Assembly: GCA_903813345.2 (NCBI GenBank)
Contig: CAIIXF020000011.1
Span: 2,254,571-2,318,570, forward strand
Source: Owenia fusiformis
Lineage: Eukaryota > Annelida > Polychaeta > Sabellida > Oweniidae
Direction: 5' to 3'
DNA length: 64,000 nucleotides
The position numbers and the translations under genes were made by a program. Position 1 is the stretch's first letter, and the number at the start of each line of letters is the position of its first letter. Positions 1-11,602 of this stretch are shown here, in pieces. A model generated the notes under the pieces. That model did not search any database, was not told the DNA's origin, and saw nothing but the letters and a program-made list of their open reading frames with translations.

Positions 1-520
1 TAAAATCTCTATGTGCAACATTGTAAATGAATATAAATGAACATTGGATTTTTACAACTGAATACAATTGTTTGAATAGTTAAAATAATGCAAGAAAATA
101 TTTTATCAGAATTAGTGATCAAGGGGTTAAAACATGGAAACATTTTCATCTGCATTAGTGTTCAAAGGGTTAAAATAGTACAAAAGCATAGGATCCGTAG
201 TCTAGAAATTATAAAATGTATATTTGAAACAATATAAATGAAGCTTAATGGACATTAGATGTTTACAAAGGAATACAATTGTCACAATAACACATGAAAA
301 CATTTTCATCAGTATTGGTGCCCTAAGGGTTAAAGTAGTATAGAAGTACATAATCAGTAGTATAGAAACATCTAAAATGTATGTATGTGTCATTTGCTAC
401 TTCGTAAATGAAGATAAATGAACATTGGATATTTACAATATAATAATATTGTTTGAATAGAAAAATACATGAAAACATTTCCAGTAATATTAGTGTTTAA
501 AGGGTTAATACCTCTAAATC
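1..520. repeat. Satellite-like tandem repeat, roughly 160-210 bp unit, about 2.5-3 copies, open at the window edge
   Basis: Two landmarks recur in the same order. The first is 'aacattggat' plus 'tttacaa' near 41, 250 and 420. The second is 'aaacattttc...attagtg..aaagggttaa' near 138, 298 and 472. Copies are diverged and spacing varies. A last 'caaagggttaa' echo lies near 859. The array probably continues to the left of the window. No coding potential is seen. Confidence 0.6.
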
Positions 521-3510
521 AACATATATCCAATTGAGAAAAGCATAAACATTTACGTAGATTAGCACATTATATAACTGTGTATGTTGGATTAACATTA
601 TCTATTTGTAAATTATTTAAAAAAATCATTTATGTCATGGGCTTTTGAAATATAGTGAAATACTGAAAAATATGGCAAATTTTTGATATTTTTTTCCTGA
701 AAAATCAATGATTTTCGAAACAACAAATACAATGGCATTTTATCCTTTATTAGACCAAGTTTATAATAAAATTAAAAAAGAGAATCAAAATATTTTATTT
801 TACCCATACTATGTAAAGATATGTAGTACAGCACCGCTTTTTAACCAACTTTTAGGATTCAAAGGGTTAATTCTTCAAAACCGTTATTCACTCAAATGCC
901 CAAATAATTAAGAAGATACTACAGATATTTATATATAGTAATATGTATTCATTATCACGAAAGACTAGGAAAGGAAACTTTTAAAAAATATTTTATCAAG
1001 GCATCCCTATGTCAGAAAATGGAAAGAGGGCGCCACTAAAATAGCTAATTAAAAATTCGCTGACCACTTTTGAGACAAGCACCTCATATATTCTTGGAGC
1101 CTAGGGTATATGCTAATGGTTGAAAGAGTCATATTCCATAACTATTACATTTTCAGTGGGACCCCGTCAGCAACAGGAGTATAAAGTTGAACGCTTCCCA
1201 AATGTTTCAAGACAGCAATCAGGATGTTATTATTTAAAGGCAAAGATCCTACATGAATAGATAATTTCCGTATTTCTAATAGACTCATTCCTAAATCAAA
1301 GCTTCTTAAATGCTCAAATTCACAACAATTTGCCTTATGTTACGTAATTTATTGTATATTATGTAATGTCTTATTTTCAACTTTATCTTATATAATATCA
1401 TTTTCGATGTATGTTTAAATATATTTGTATTGTTTATCAACAAAAATTTTTATGTTATGCAATAAGCATGTATTGATTTTTAATGTTTCTGTAACAATAA
1501 ACGGCTATGAGATAGCCCTAGACACACCAACTACCCTTTTATTCTTACATTTGATTCGGAGGCTTTGAAGTATAAATGTTTTCAAAGTAACTATTGTTTT
1601 TGCTCCATTGTTCAGCTTGAAGTTATCAGCGCTTTTTTTAGAGAATAATTTAATTTCGAAATGCCGCTAACGTCAATTCATATAGAAATTGATTCCTTGA
1701 AGTATATGAAGTGTATCATTGTTGTATGAATTGCAATTGTTTTATATGCTTTTGTTTAATGAAATTGCAAAAGCTGACTCCAAAAGACCAAAGAGGAAGG
1801 ATGGTCTCTGATAAATACAGCTACCATTGAACAATTATAATTAATAAATTTATTGGTCTCTTGAACATCTAAGGTACATCGAGATATAAGTCCAATAAAG
1901 CAAATAACAAATAACAAATTCATGCACCTGCATGGCAAAACAATAATGACAATCTAAATGTAACAATATTGAACAATACAATGTATAAGAACGTCAATGC
2001 AAATCTTGCTAGACAGAGTCTACTCGACGAGCAGATTTAATTAAAATGTTGTTGATCTGATGTTCTTCAATTCAAAGTTAATTTTAACTTTATTAACAAT
2101 TGTTTGAACTTGCATGTCAAACCGTGTTTTTCAGTTATGCGCTGTCATGGCAGCCACGTTTGCGTAATACGCTACCTTTTAAAATGGAATTGTTTATGTT
2201 AATAGTGTTATTAACAATTTCACTTGACTAATTATATCCTTATTACATGCTGGTTCCAAAACAGTCAATGCTTAATTGAGCCTCATAATCTACTCGGTAT
2301 AGGATAAATCCGTTATTAAATGCTCTATTTTTGATAGGGGTATATCCTTCGTTAAATACAATAGATTAGATTACGAGGGTTGTCTCAGAAGTAATGCACT
2401 ATATGCACTATATGCTCTAACTTTATCAATACTCGATATTTTTTCACGAGATTTTCAGTGAGTATTACCTAAAGATATTCTGATTATTTTACAAAGTTTC
2501 ATGTTGATTGAAAATACTATGTTGATATCATATTAAAATCAAAATGGTGAGTTTGGGTAGGTAGGGGCGGGATTTTTGCCACGTCAAAAGTAATAAAAAA
2601 TTGAAATTTTGAAATAATTGATCAACAGCTTTAAGAAGTAGGCTAAAAATATATATTTCAAGATACTAAATCACTAGGAGCACATCCTAGATTTATATAT
2701 ATTTGAGATTGGTTAATGTAATTTTTAGAAAGGTTTGTTAAAATATTCCAGACGATTTATGAAATTTGTTTTACTTATAGGTAACAAAAGCATCATGATA
2801 ACGTAACGCCTGTCTTATAATATATCTTCTCTGAGGAAATGGAACAATTATTTTTAATCATATTGAATGCAATAGCGATTTTATTTGAAGTAAACGGATG
2901 AAACTAATTGTTCATGCTACTAACCTTTCCATTTACAGATTCATAAGAAGATAATCTTCAAAAATATCAAAATTGCCCCTCCCGAATCAACATATTCCTA
3001 ATGCAATTTTTGGGCCATTTAGACCATCCTTTCTGTGCACAAATTATTTTTCAAATAAGACACCAATTTGCTTCTAGCTTTATTAATATGTACAAAACAT
3101 CAGATTGTTTAGAGTGATATTTTGAGTAACATACGATATCAGCCGCATGTGGGGATTATAAATGATTTTCTGAAAAAATCACACATATTTTCATATCAGA
3201 AATACCACTGGCTTTTATTGTGCATAACAAGAAAAAATGGTGAGCTACCCTATTCATTGTACATAACAAGAAAATTGGTGAGCTACCCTATCTAATGAGT
3301 ATCAGAAAGATCTTAACGAGGACTAATCTGAGTTTTCCAAAAAACGGTAAGAACTAGAAAGAAAAACTCAAAAAGACAATCAGTTATGCAAATTCTTAAT
3401 CAACCAAAACTGTAGCACTTTTAATCATAAAGTATTATGAGGGAAGATGAATATATAATTATGATACATTTATAATGGTATAAGCTCAATGGTTAAACTG
3501 TTAACTGTTA
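521..3510. other. Gene-free stretch
   Basis: AT-rich sequence with only short chance reading frames. The one clear structure is a near-perfect direct duplication of about 36 bp at 3217-3291, built on 'cataacaaga' and 'ggtgagctaccct'. Downstream exons of the PAN-domain gene at 3531-3834 could lie here on the minus strand, but I could not recognise any. Confidence 0.4.
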
Positions 3511-3530
3511 TTAAAGATAATATATCTTAC

Positions 3531-3834
3531 CTGGTTTCGGGTAGAAATGATCAGCAAGACCACTTGGAACAATTGGCCCGGATCCCACTCCATTTAACTC
3601 GCACACTTGTCTGTTTTCGATTCTTCGAAGGTTATAAGAACTACAAATCTTGTCGTTCGCAAGGCATTGTGCTGCGCATTCAATCACCGTGCTTGGGCTA
3701 ACAGTTTTCGTTATGTTTCCCGTCTTTTCTGATTTTGCGACTTTAATGAACATTCCTTGTTTAGTTTTAACTGCATTCCCGACATGTATATAGAACGAGA
3801 ACACCACTAAATTGAAGAAGAGCGTGGTGTCCAT
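3531..3834 (-). CDS. Secreted PAN/apple-domain protein, first coding exon (partial gene)
   Basis: The likely start is the internal ATG at 3834, because it is followed at once by a typical signal peptide (hydrophobic LFFNLVVFSFYIHVGNA, residues 5-21). The upstream in-frame ATG at 3885 would place a charged leader before it. Residues 22-101 resemble the start of a PAN/apple domain: Cys53, Cys57, Cys64 and Cys78 lie in an I-E-C-A-A-Q-C...C-S-S-Y-N...C-E-L-N pattern. The exon ends at a strong donor, CCAG|GTAAGA, after the first base of codon 102, so the gene must continue on the minus strand toward or past the left edge. I did not find the next exon. In invertebrates such exons often head proteins with fibrinogen-like or lectin domains, but that is not shown here. 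The protein would act outside the cell, probably in binding. Confidence 0.75.
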
Positions 3835-3899
3835 TGTAGATTTTCGCTCTAGCTTAACTTCTTTCGATCTTCGATCCTCTCTCACTATAGTCGTCTAAA

Positions 3900-5985
3900 G
3901 CATATTCCGCAGGCGCCGATAAAATGATTGCTATGTCATCCCATAGAAAACGTTGATAAAGGGTTGCCATGCGTTACCACTACTTCATTGCTCATGAATA
4001 AATCATGAATTTGAATTTATTTTACCTCCGGTCCACCAATGCTGATGTGTACATCATTTTTACGAAACAGTTTTAAGTGAACAACTTTTTAACCTTTCTT
4101 TTCTTAAAAAATGTCCAAAATATTACTGCCTGTAAAACTATAAATAAAGTTTCACTGGTTCTGACGCCTCATCATCCGCTCGTCGCAATGCAGATTCGCA
4201 AGCGCCCCACTACGCAACGTAAGTTTTGGCGAATCGTAATCAGGATTTGTATCATCCGCTCGGCGCAACGCAATCGCAAATTGGAAGATGTTTCATCGCA
4301 ACTGACCCAAAAAGTTGCGATAGCTTTTACCCTGCCGCAAATCAATCACAGATATTACCCATCTTTAAGACATTATTTTGTTATTTTTATTTTTTGTTAT
4401 TTATTTTAAATGTGTCAATCTAGGAGTTTCTTTATTGATTGCGTAAAGTATGTTTTTTCTCAAGGCGACTGTTGATAAAAAGTTAGTTTATGTTTCTCAA
4501 AAGTGCTTAAATCAAAGGAATCTTTAATGGTATGAAGGCGTGAGGGGTGCTTAAAACCTACGAATTTTATAATTAAATCCAAATTCTGATCACAAATCCA
4601 AGAAACCAAACCCAACATTCATTCCGGCATCGCTAAAAATGGATATAACTTTGAGGTTCTTTGCAACAGGCAACTTACAAATGACATATTTATGCTGATT
4701 TGGTCAGAGTAGTTGAGCCTGGCCACAGGAAAACCGGTGTAAAAGGGTAGGAGGTCCTATCAAATTATGGTCCTACTTTCCATTGATTTATATGGTGACC
4801 TAAATACAACTCTTTCCCTTATTATCGTATCCACAATCAGGGCCAGTAAGGGTCTTTAAGAAAGGGGACCATAATCCCCAGGGGACCATAATTTCTTTTA
4901 CACCGGCCTTATCACAACATTTTAATTGTGCTGCAGCGTCAAAAGAGTGCCCAAGTCAAAAGGTGACGCAAGTCGTCAACGTAACATACATTGGTAATAT
5001 AATATAACGGACTTTAATTCGTCAATGAAACAAAAGCGAGGGGCTAAATATAGGAATTGCAACTTCATTTACAAACAAATTCCAAATCGAAGAAAATTAT
5101 CAAAACTAGTCTATATTTTCTAGCTTTGTGCCAAATTATAATCTGCAACTTGACTCATAAGTAGGTTTAAATCAAGAAAACAAAAAGGAAGTTCAACCAT
5201 TTTGTTACATTGACGTTCCGTCAAAGTAACTAGTTGTGAAACAGTGCTCTTGACATGAAGAGTGTCAATTGCTTTATGTTCTCAAATGTTTCCCCGAGTG
5301 ATAATATATACACAACTTTCTAGTCCAGAGGAGAGTTCCTCCAGCGTGTTCTTCTTTTCCTTCTCCATTGGATTCGTTCTCCTTAGCTTTGACTACAATT
5401 TTTTATTTAAAAAATATGCGCTTTGACTACATGATTATGATTTCATTTATTTGTTCAATTATTAATTAAGGCCTTTATGTTTATAATAGTTTTGATATTG
5501 ACATAAATATTTCTGAAAGCTTGGGGTTTTAAAAATGATGTTGATTTCTCAATGATGGGGAGTGCCCATGGAATGTTGGATATTGTTTTCTTAATGTATT
5601 ATACAATGACTTGGGACGGTGTGGGTTTGCTTCTCTTCATGACTGGTTCTGCTTTTAGTGGTTTCTTTTTTCTGGCGGTGGTTTGTATTTTATATCAAAC
5701 AAGATATGAGTGTTTTTTGTCAAACAGAAGTTGAAAGTAATGTCACGTTATAAATATTTAATCTTTTTTTCTTTATTTGATTTAATTTTGAAAGCTAGAA
5801 AACAAATCAAATGAGAATTTAAGAAATTTTCTGAAATATAGAGAATAGAGTCAAGGCACATATCCATTTACATTATATCAGTTTTTCATTCGTTCCAGGC
5901 TTTGAAAATAAGAGTTCAAACAAACATGGGGTTTAACATGTAAACCTATGAGGAAAAAGACCGGTTCTTAACTTTTTTGAGAAGT
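3900..5985. other. Gene-free stretch between PAN exon and TIR elements
   Basis: No coding exon is recognised. It contains one small inverted-repeat element (4733-4908) listed separately. Short frames at 4077-4423 and 5552-5734 lack domain likeness and splice context. Confidence 0.4.
4733..4908. mobile_element. Small MITE with GGTGTAAAAG termini
   Basis: The left end CCGGTGTAAAAGG near 4734 and the right end CTTTTACACCGG near 4897-4908 are inverted copies. Internal segments (ttatggtcct, ggggaccataa) also pair. At about 175 bp with no coding capacity, this is a non-autonomous DNA transposon. I could not define the target duplication. Confidence 0.6.
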
Positions 5986-5990
5986 ATATA

Positions 5991-7110
5991 GTACCCCACA
6001 CACAATTTTGTCGCCTACTTTAATGTGTTGTAGAAAAATATCCAATGAGAATTTTCTCATGAAATTTGGCATACATTAAATTGAAACAATTTGTGACACT
6101 CAACTTTTTTTGTTTGGGGTAATATGACTTCACCACAATTTGACATCGGTTTCTAAATTGCTTCGTATTTACAGATTTCATCTAAATTAAGCTAAATTTT
6201 GGAATAATTTGTTAAAATTACAAAAACAATTAGAACATTCTGGTCAATCCTATCCTATTAAACACCATTATAATCCACAGGTAAAAGCAAAACTGAACCA
6301 AGCAGGAGTGACTGTTATAATGTTACAATGTTATGATGTTACCCCTGAAAGGTCACATGTTAAATCCATGTGAATCATTTCATGTTGTCCAACAAAAGAA
6401 GGTAAGCGATCGGTGGCCACCTGTGAGTCATTAGACGAATATGGCCTCCCAATCGTAGGCCAACGAAATTTTGAACAGTGTAGACTCACAGTTAATAATG
6501 CCTTGAATGACTTAAACAAAATACAAGCATTTTCTTGAGATTATATGAGATGCGAGCCATTGGAAAAGATCGAGTTTAATCGAGTGAGAAAGTAGGAAAT
6601 GCTGTAGTGGTAGGATGGGATAGAAATCCATGCAGGGATGTCTTTAAGTGCTCTGATAAACCTTTTTAGACTTAAAGCCAACAAATCATATGATACATGC
6701 ATCTACCCATGTATTGAGAGTATTAATATGGGTCTTCACTCTTAAACAATAATAAAACCACATTTGCAATATTCCTATTTAGAAGTTAAAACATCTCCAA
6801 CACATAGTAACAATATCTTAAGAGAACAGATAAACCATATATAATGCAATAAGTTTGTAATCAAAATGTAATCAAAATGATTTAAACTCTCTTTGAAACT
6901 GCAAAACTGGAAATTTTCGTCGAATTTTGTTAAAACATGAATAATTTTAAATTGCTTGTTTTTCGTCAATATTACTTAAATTTCCAAATAAAAAAATTTG
7001 AGTGTCACAAAATGTTTCAAGTTAAAGTATGCCGAATTTTATAAGCGAACTCTTTTTGGATATTTTTCTACAATACATCAAAGTAGGCGACAAAATTGTG
7101 TGTGGGGTAC
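5991..7110. mobile_element. TIR element of about 1.1 kb, ends GTACCCCACACAC
   Basis: The first about 115 bp (5991-6105) recur inverted at about 6998-7110, including the shared run for 'acacaattttgtcgcctacttt' and 'gtagaaaaatatcca'. The arms are diverged, so the insertion is old. The interior shows no recognisable transposase, so it is a non-autonomous or decayed DNA transposon. It directly abuts the next TIR element. Confidence 0.7.
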
Positions 7111-7116
7111 TTTATA

Positions 7117-8015
7117 GGGTGTCTCAAAAAAATGTACCCAAAAGTATATCACCAGAATAGACAAACCAATCAATATTTTCAGACATTTCTTGCATGGTCT
7201 TGCAGTCAAAACATGAAAGTTTTTCCACTATACACAGTTTTTAATTCAGTTTTGCCTTTTTGATACTTTAACACTTTATCTTTTACACCACATAATCAAT
7301 GTAATCTCATATTTCGATGACAGTCTGCATCCTTACAACTACATTGTTCATCACATTTGATATTTCTGGTGGAATGTTTTGATTTATGTTTGGATGCTGG
7401 TTTTAAGTTGTTCTAGGTCTCTTAGCTTGGGTTTAGCATAAAAATTGTCCTTCAAATAGCCCCAGAGAAAAAAGTATGGGCCGTCAAATCTGGTGAATAG
7501 GGAGGCCCTCAAGATGTCTTATAGTCCCCTTATACAGAGAGGTCAGATGTTCAAGAAACTGCATTGGTTGGGATTCTAGTGTAGCTTTTGTTGTGTGCAG
7601 AGGGGCTCAATTTGAGACCACTGTGTTTTCATTAGGATATCATTTGGTCTCCAGGCTAGCCTGCGTAAGTCTGGAAGGTAACTCCTGAATCATTTGCGGA
7701 TAATTGACCTCATCCTCTTAAGGGCAACATCCAAAGAGAAATCCAAAACATTCCACCAGAATTATTATCAAATGTGATGAACAATATAGCAGTAATAAGG
7801 ATACAGGCTGTCATCGAAATATGAGGTTACATTGATTATGTGGTATAAAAGGTAAAGGGTTAAAGCATCAAAAAGGCAAGACTGAAATAAAATGGTGTTT
7901 TGGGGAGAAAACTTTCATGTTTTGGCTACATGATCATATAAAAAATGTCTGAAAATATTGATTGGTTTATCTATGCTGTTGATATACTTTTGGGTACATT
8001 TTTTGAGACACCCGA
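7117..8015. mobile_element. TIR element of about 0.9 kb, ends AGGGTGTCTCAAAAA
   Basis: The left end 'agggtgtctcaaaaaaatgt' and the right end 'acattttttgagacaccc' are inverted copies flanked by TA-rich sequence. The homology extends well inward: 7188-7400 pairs with about 7730-7945, giving long arms of more than 200 bp. The 'gtgtctcaaaaaa' terminus and TA context point to a Tc1/mariner-type MITE. No intact transposase is present. Confidence 0.75.
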
Positions 8016-9320
8016 TATAATGACATCGCTGGATAGAAGATTACATGATGCAATGCTTAAACACCACAATGGTCACTCCATGCATGAAGTCGATTTTCAT
8101 TGGATTATGATTTGACATTGGTTGTTCACTTATTCAGTTAATCACCCACTGAAATATTTTCAGATGGAAAAAATGAATAGATTGTGCAATGTTAAATTCT
8201 AATTGGAATTTTGTTATCTAGCTTTAAAAACTAAATAAACTGAGGAAAAAATCATTTAATCAAAAATTCATTTTGGACAGAGGCATTCCATTTGCAACAT
8301 ATTACTGTTTTGTGTATAACAATTTTTTTATTGCAAATTATAGCAAAAATGGTCATTCCTAATGCATTGACATATACTTTAGTATTGTCGTGTTAACAAA
8401 AAATTTGATTTAATGTCCGGCCAAAGGCCTTTGGACAATCAACATGTGGCAAACAATCCACTGGGTTAAACTGTATACTGAAAGGTTTAATATCTGTTAA
8501 AAGCACAATCAGAGTAACCCCCCCCCCCGATGTTTCGGCTCTAAAATGTGTATAAGAAGTTGCCTTATCTACTTATCATTTTGAGGCCTCAACTAATTTG
8601 TAACGATCAATTTGATGATTGTTCACAGATATTACGTTTCTACTGGCTAATAATAAAGAGATTTTTTTGAACCACTACACATTTCTTATACCTTTCAGCA
8701 TAACCCTTACTTATATTTCTTACTTTTAAGGGTTTCGTAATATAAATAAAACGACTGTATGATGTTTTAGACTAATTGCGTTTTATTTATTTTTTCAATT
8801 ATATGTTATATTTATTACTTTCAAGAGTTTCGTAATATAGATAAAACGACTGTATGGTGTTTTGGGCTAATTGCGTTTTATCCAACAGTTGGTGGTTCTG
8901 TTGATTTTTTCATTATATCGGTGAATCTGCGGCCTCAGTGTTCTCAAGATATATCTTAGGTATGCAAAATATTGTATGAGAAATTATAATGGGACATCAC
9001 TGATTTTCTGGGGGAGAAACCTAGGCGACACTGCCTCTTTAACGTTTAAAAATTGTTTCAAAAATCTCCTAAATTAAATTCCAATGAATATATCCAAGAC
9101 ATCATGATATTAATTTATTTAGTGTATTCAAAGTTCTTTAAGACAGCATTTACATATTAACCAAAGGTACGGATGTAAAGAACAACCCACTAGAGAAACT
9201 TAGTGAACTCCCATCTATACGAGTCCTGACTCCTATTGGTCAAGTTATTTATACGAATGTATCTTCCTCTTCTTGATTTTAATCCATACGTTATGGACTG
9301 CAGTATGCCAAATAGTATCA
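8016..9320. other. Gene-free stretch with a direct duplication
   Basis: No gene is seen. About 100 bp at 8722-8785 and onward is repeated directly at 8810-8882 (shared 'gtttcgtaatata.ataaaacgactgtatg.tgtttt' and 'ctaattgcgtttta'). A C-run lies at 8520-8529. Confidence 0.4.
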
Positions 9321-9448
9321 CTTGTGAGTATCAGTGAAGGTAACGGTTGTCGCCGTCGCATTTAAGATGGCGGACGGGAAGTGTTGATTTCGATATTTTT
9401 AGTTTTTATCGAATTAAACTACTTCACAGTTGATGTAGTTCTATGATA

Positions 9449-10422
9449 CAGGGTGACCCAAAAAAATGCAACCCTCCATTTCTTCAATATTTTTCTTAAA
9501 TGGAGGTGAATTGCTCTGAAATTTGGCACACACGGACTTCATTCAATGTGGAATCCTCTGGCAAAGTTTAAATAATCAGAGTCTTATATTAATAGAGTTA
9601 TGGTCGTTCCAAAATATGCTCCAAATGTCGTCCATTTCCAATGTTAGGTTTTCGGAAGAATCACATTCCCTTCTTTCTGAACATGTAAACTCAAGAAATA
9701 ATGTGTTCTGGGATCACAAATTCAAGATGAAGTGCTTCAAAGGCCCCTTCATTCTGTTAAATGCACAGCTTGGGCTGCCAATTTCCAAACATGAAATCAT
9801 CAGCCCCGTTTGGTTTGAGGTTGATAATGGCAACACTGTTACTGTTAACACACAGCGCAATATTGGCATTCCCAGGAAGTTCTAGGCAGTTCTAGAATGA
9901 CATACAGGCTTCAATAGACAAGAACAGTGATTCTAGAAGGATGGGGCTACTCCTCACACTTCTTATGATAGCATAGCCTGGCTCACTAGTCATTTCTATG
10001 ATGAGATTACCTCTCCTAGGATGGAGAACCCATGGTCATCCCACAGTCTTGATCTCAATGCCCCTGACTTCTATATATGGGGTTATTTAAAGGATAATGT
10101 GTATGAAAATAACCCTACTGCAATTGCAGAACTCCAACAAGCATTCCTGCAAAAATTTGAGCCATACCCATGGGGAAGAATGCATCCGTGTTATGAACAG
10201 TTTTCCTTGAACATTGCAAGTTTGTTTTCAGCGAAATTGACGATATATGGAGCATATTTTGAAACAACCATAACTCGATCAATATAAGACTATCGTTATT
10301 AAAACTTTGCCAGAGGATCCCACATTGAATGAAGTTCTTGTGTGCCAAATCTCAGAGCAATTTATCTCCATTTAAGAAAAATATTGAAGAAATGGAGGGT
10401 TGCATTTTTTTGGGTCACCCTG
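9449..10422 (+). mobile_element. Decayed mariner-like element with TA target duplication
   Basis: The ends CAGGGTGACCCAAAAAAATG and its inverse at 10403-10422 are flanked by TA (9447-9448 and 10423-10424). Inverted homology runs about 190 bp inward. The interior has a plus-strand transposase remnant at about 9930-10170. The motif KDGATPHTS is followed by SLDLNAPDFYIWGYLKDNVY, which are the second and third catalytic-Asp blocks of the IS630-Tc1-mariner superfamily, separated by about 36 residues. Upstream of this the frame is broken by stops and most of the protein is missing, so it is not autonomous. Confidence 0.85.
9930..10287 (+). pseudogene. mariner-like transposase fragment
   Basis: One frame carries DGATPHTS (second catalytic Asp), then an HSLDL block (third Asp), then the DFYIWGYLKDNVY signature and a helical tail. 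The N-terminal DNA-binding half and the first Asp are not recognisable, and stops interrupt the frame upstream. This is a transposon fossil, not a host gene. Confidence 0.8.
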
Positions 10423-10446
10423 TATTTGAACTAAATTCGATATATA

Positions 10447-11075
10447 CAGGGTGTCAAAAAACAACGGCACCCCCCTCTACAGCAAAACGTCCTGAATGTT
10501 CCATATCGTGTCATACCTCATTTGAAAGATAATTTAATTCTGGAGTTACTCATCAAATTTCATTTAATAAAACTTAATATTAAAAAAGCTATATTGTTTC
10601 AAAGTTTGCTACTTCGGCACTTTGTTTGCTGCTCTGTTACTGGTTAAAAGTAAAATATTCAGAAAGTGAAATATGAAAGAATTACTCCAGATTTCAACTG
10701 CACTGAACATATGGGTTCATTTCTGAAAAACAGGGTATAGGAACTGATGGACAAAGAGCCTCTTGAAAAAAGACACAGTAAGGATGTACTTCTGAAGAAT
10801 GTGAAGAAAGAGCGAAGAGGATTATGCAATGCTACACCTTTATGTGAATTTTTATTGAAATCATATCCGTCCAGATAAGGTGCTGTTTGAGCAGCAACTG
10901 GTGATCATACCAACTACTAAGAATCAGCTGTAAATCTGTCAAATTATATGATATAAAGCTGAAATTTCTCAGGTAACTCCAGAATTAAATTGTCTTTAAA
11001 ATGAGATATGACACACCATGTAACATTAAGTACTTTTTGCTGTAGTGGGGGGTGCCGTTGTTTTTTGACACCCTG
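10447..11075. mobile_element. TIR element, ends CAGGGTGTCAAAAAAC, TA target duplication
   Basis: The left terminus at 10447 and the inverse at 11058-11075 (gttttttgacaccctg) are bounded by TA dinucleotides at 10445-10446 and 11076-11077. Homology extends inward (tcatacctcatttgaaaga against tctttaaaatgagatatga). At about 630 bp with no transposase block, this is a Tc1/mariner-type MITE. It sits only 22 bp from the end of the neighbouring element. Confidence 0.8.
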
Positions 11076-11602
11076 TACATTCCAGTAACCTTCCTTAAGC
11101 GGTGGGAGATATCATGGAACTGTGGCGCTCAAGCACGATATATGAACAAATGACCAACCCCCAGAGTTTTCACGTCATAGAAGTCTGATTAAGTTCAAAT
11201 ATCAAAGCTTTGCGTTGACTAAAGTAGTTTAATTCGATGAAAACTCAAAATATCGAAATCGACCCTTCCCGTCCGCCATCTTAAATGCAAAGGTGGCGGT
11301 CGTAACCTTCGCTCGATACTAACCAGTGAGTATACCAACCCTTTAAATGTAATTATAAGTTAATTATAGTAATGAATGAATTTTTAAAAACATGTATGTA
11401 TAAGTCGGAAAATTAAAAGCCATTACACAATTTAAGTATCTACAAATACAATGATTCTAAAGCGAATTGCATGTATAATAAGTGAACTTATTGACTGTAA
11501 TCATCTTATCGAATTAGAATGAATTAATGTTGGACATCCTTCAGAACGATCATCCAAGTCAGTCCATAAAATCATGCAAACATCGAATTGTTTTATAAAC
11601 TG

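Larger units (their letters stand above)
9324..11330. mobile_element. Outer inverted-repeat element carrying two nested insertions
   Basis: Left arm about 9324-9420 ('agtatcagtgaagg', 'atttaagatggcggacggg', 'tcgatatttt.agtttt.atcgaattaaactac') recurs inverted at about 11213-11330. The arms enclose two complete TIR elements (9449-10422 and 10447-11075), so the outer element is the oldest layer. Neither the arms nor the left-over interior shows coding potential. Confidence 0.65.

Noticed and set aside
1756-1938. Minus-strand frame with a hydrophobic start, considered as the next exon of the PAN-domain gene
   Set aside because: No acceptor in the right phase and no match to expected domains; sequence is AT-rich like its surroundings.
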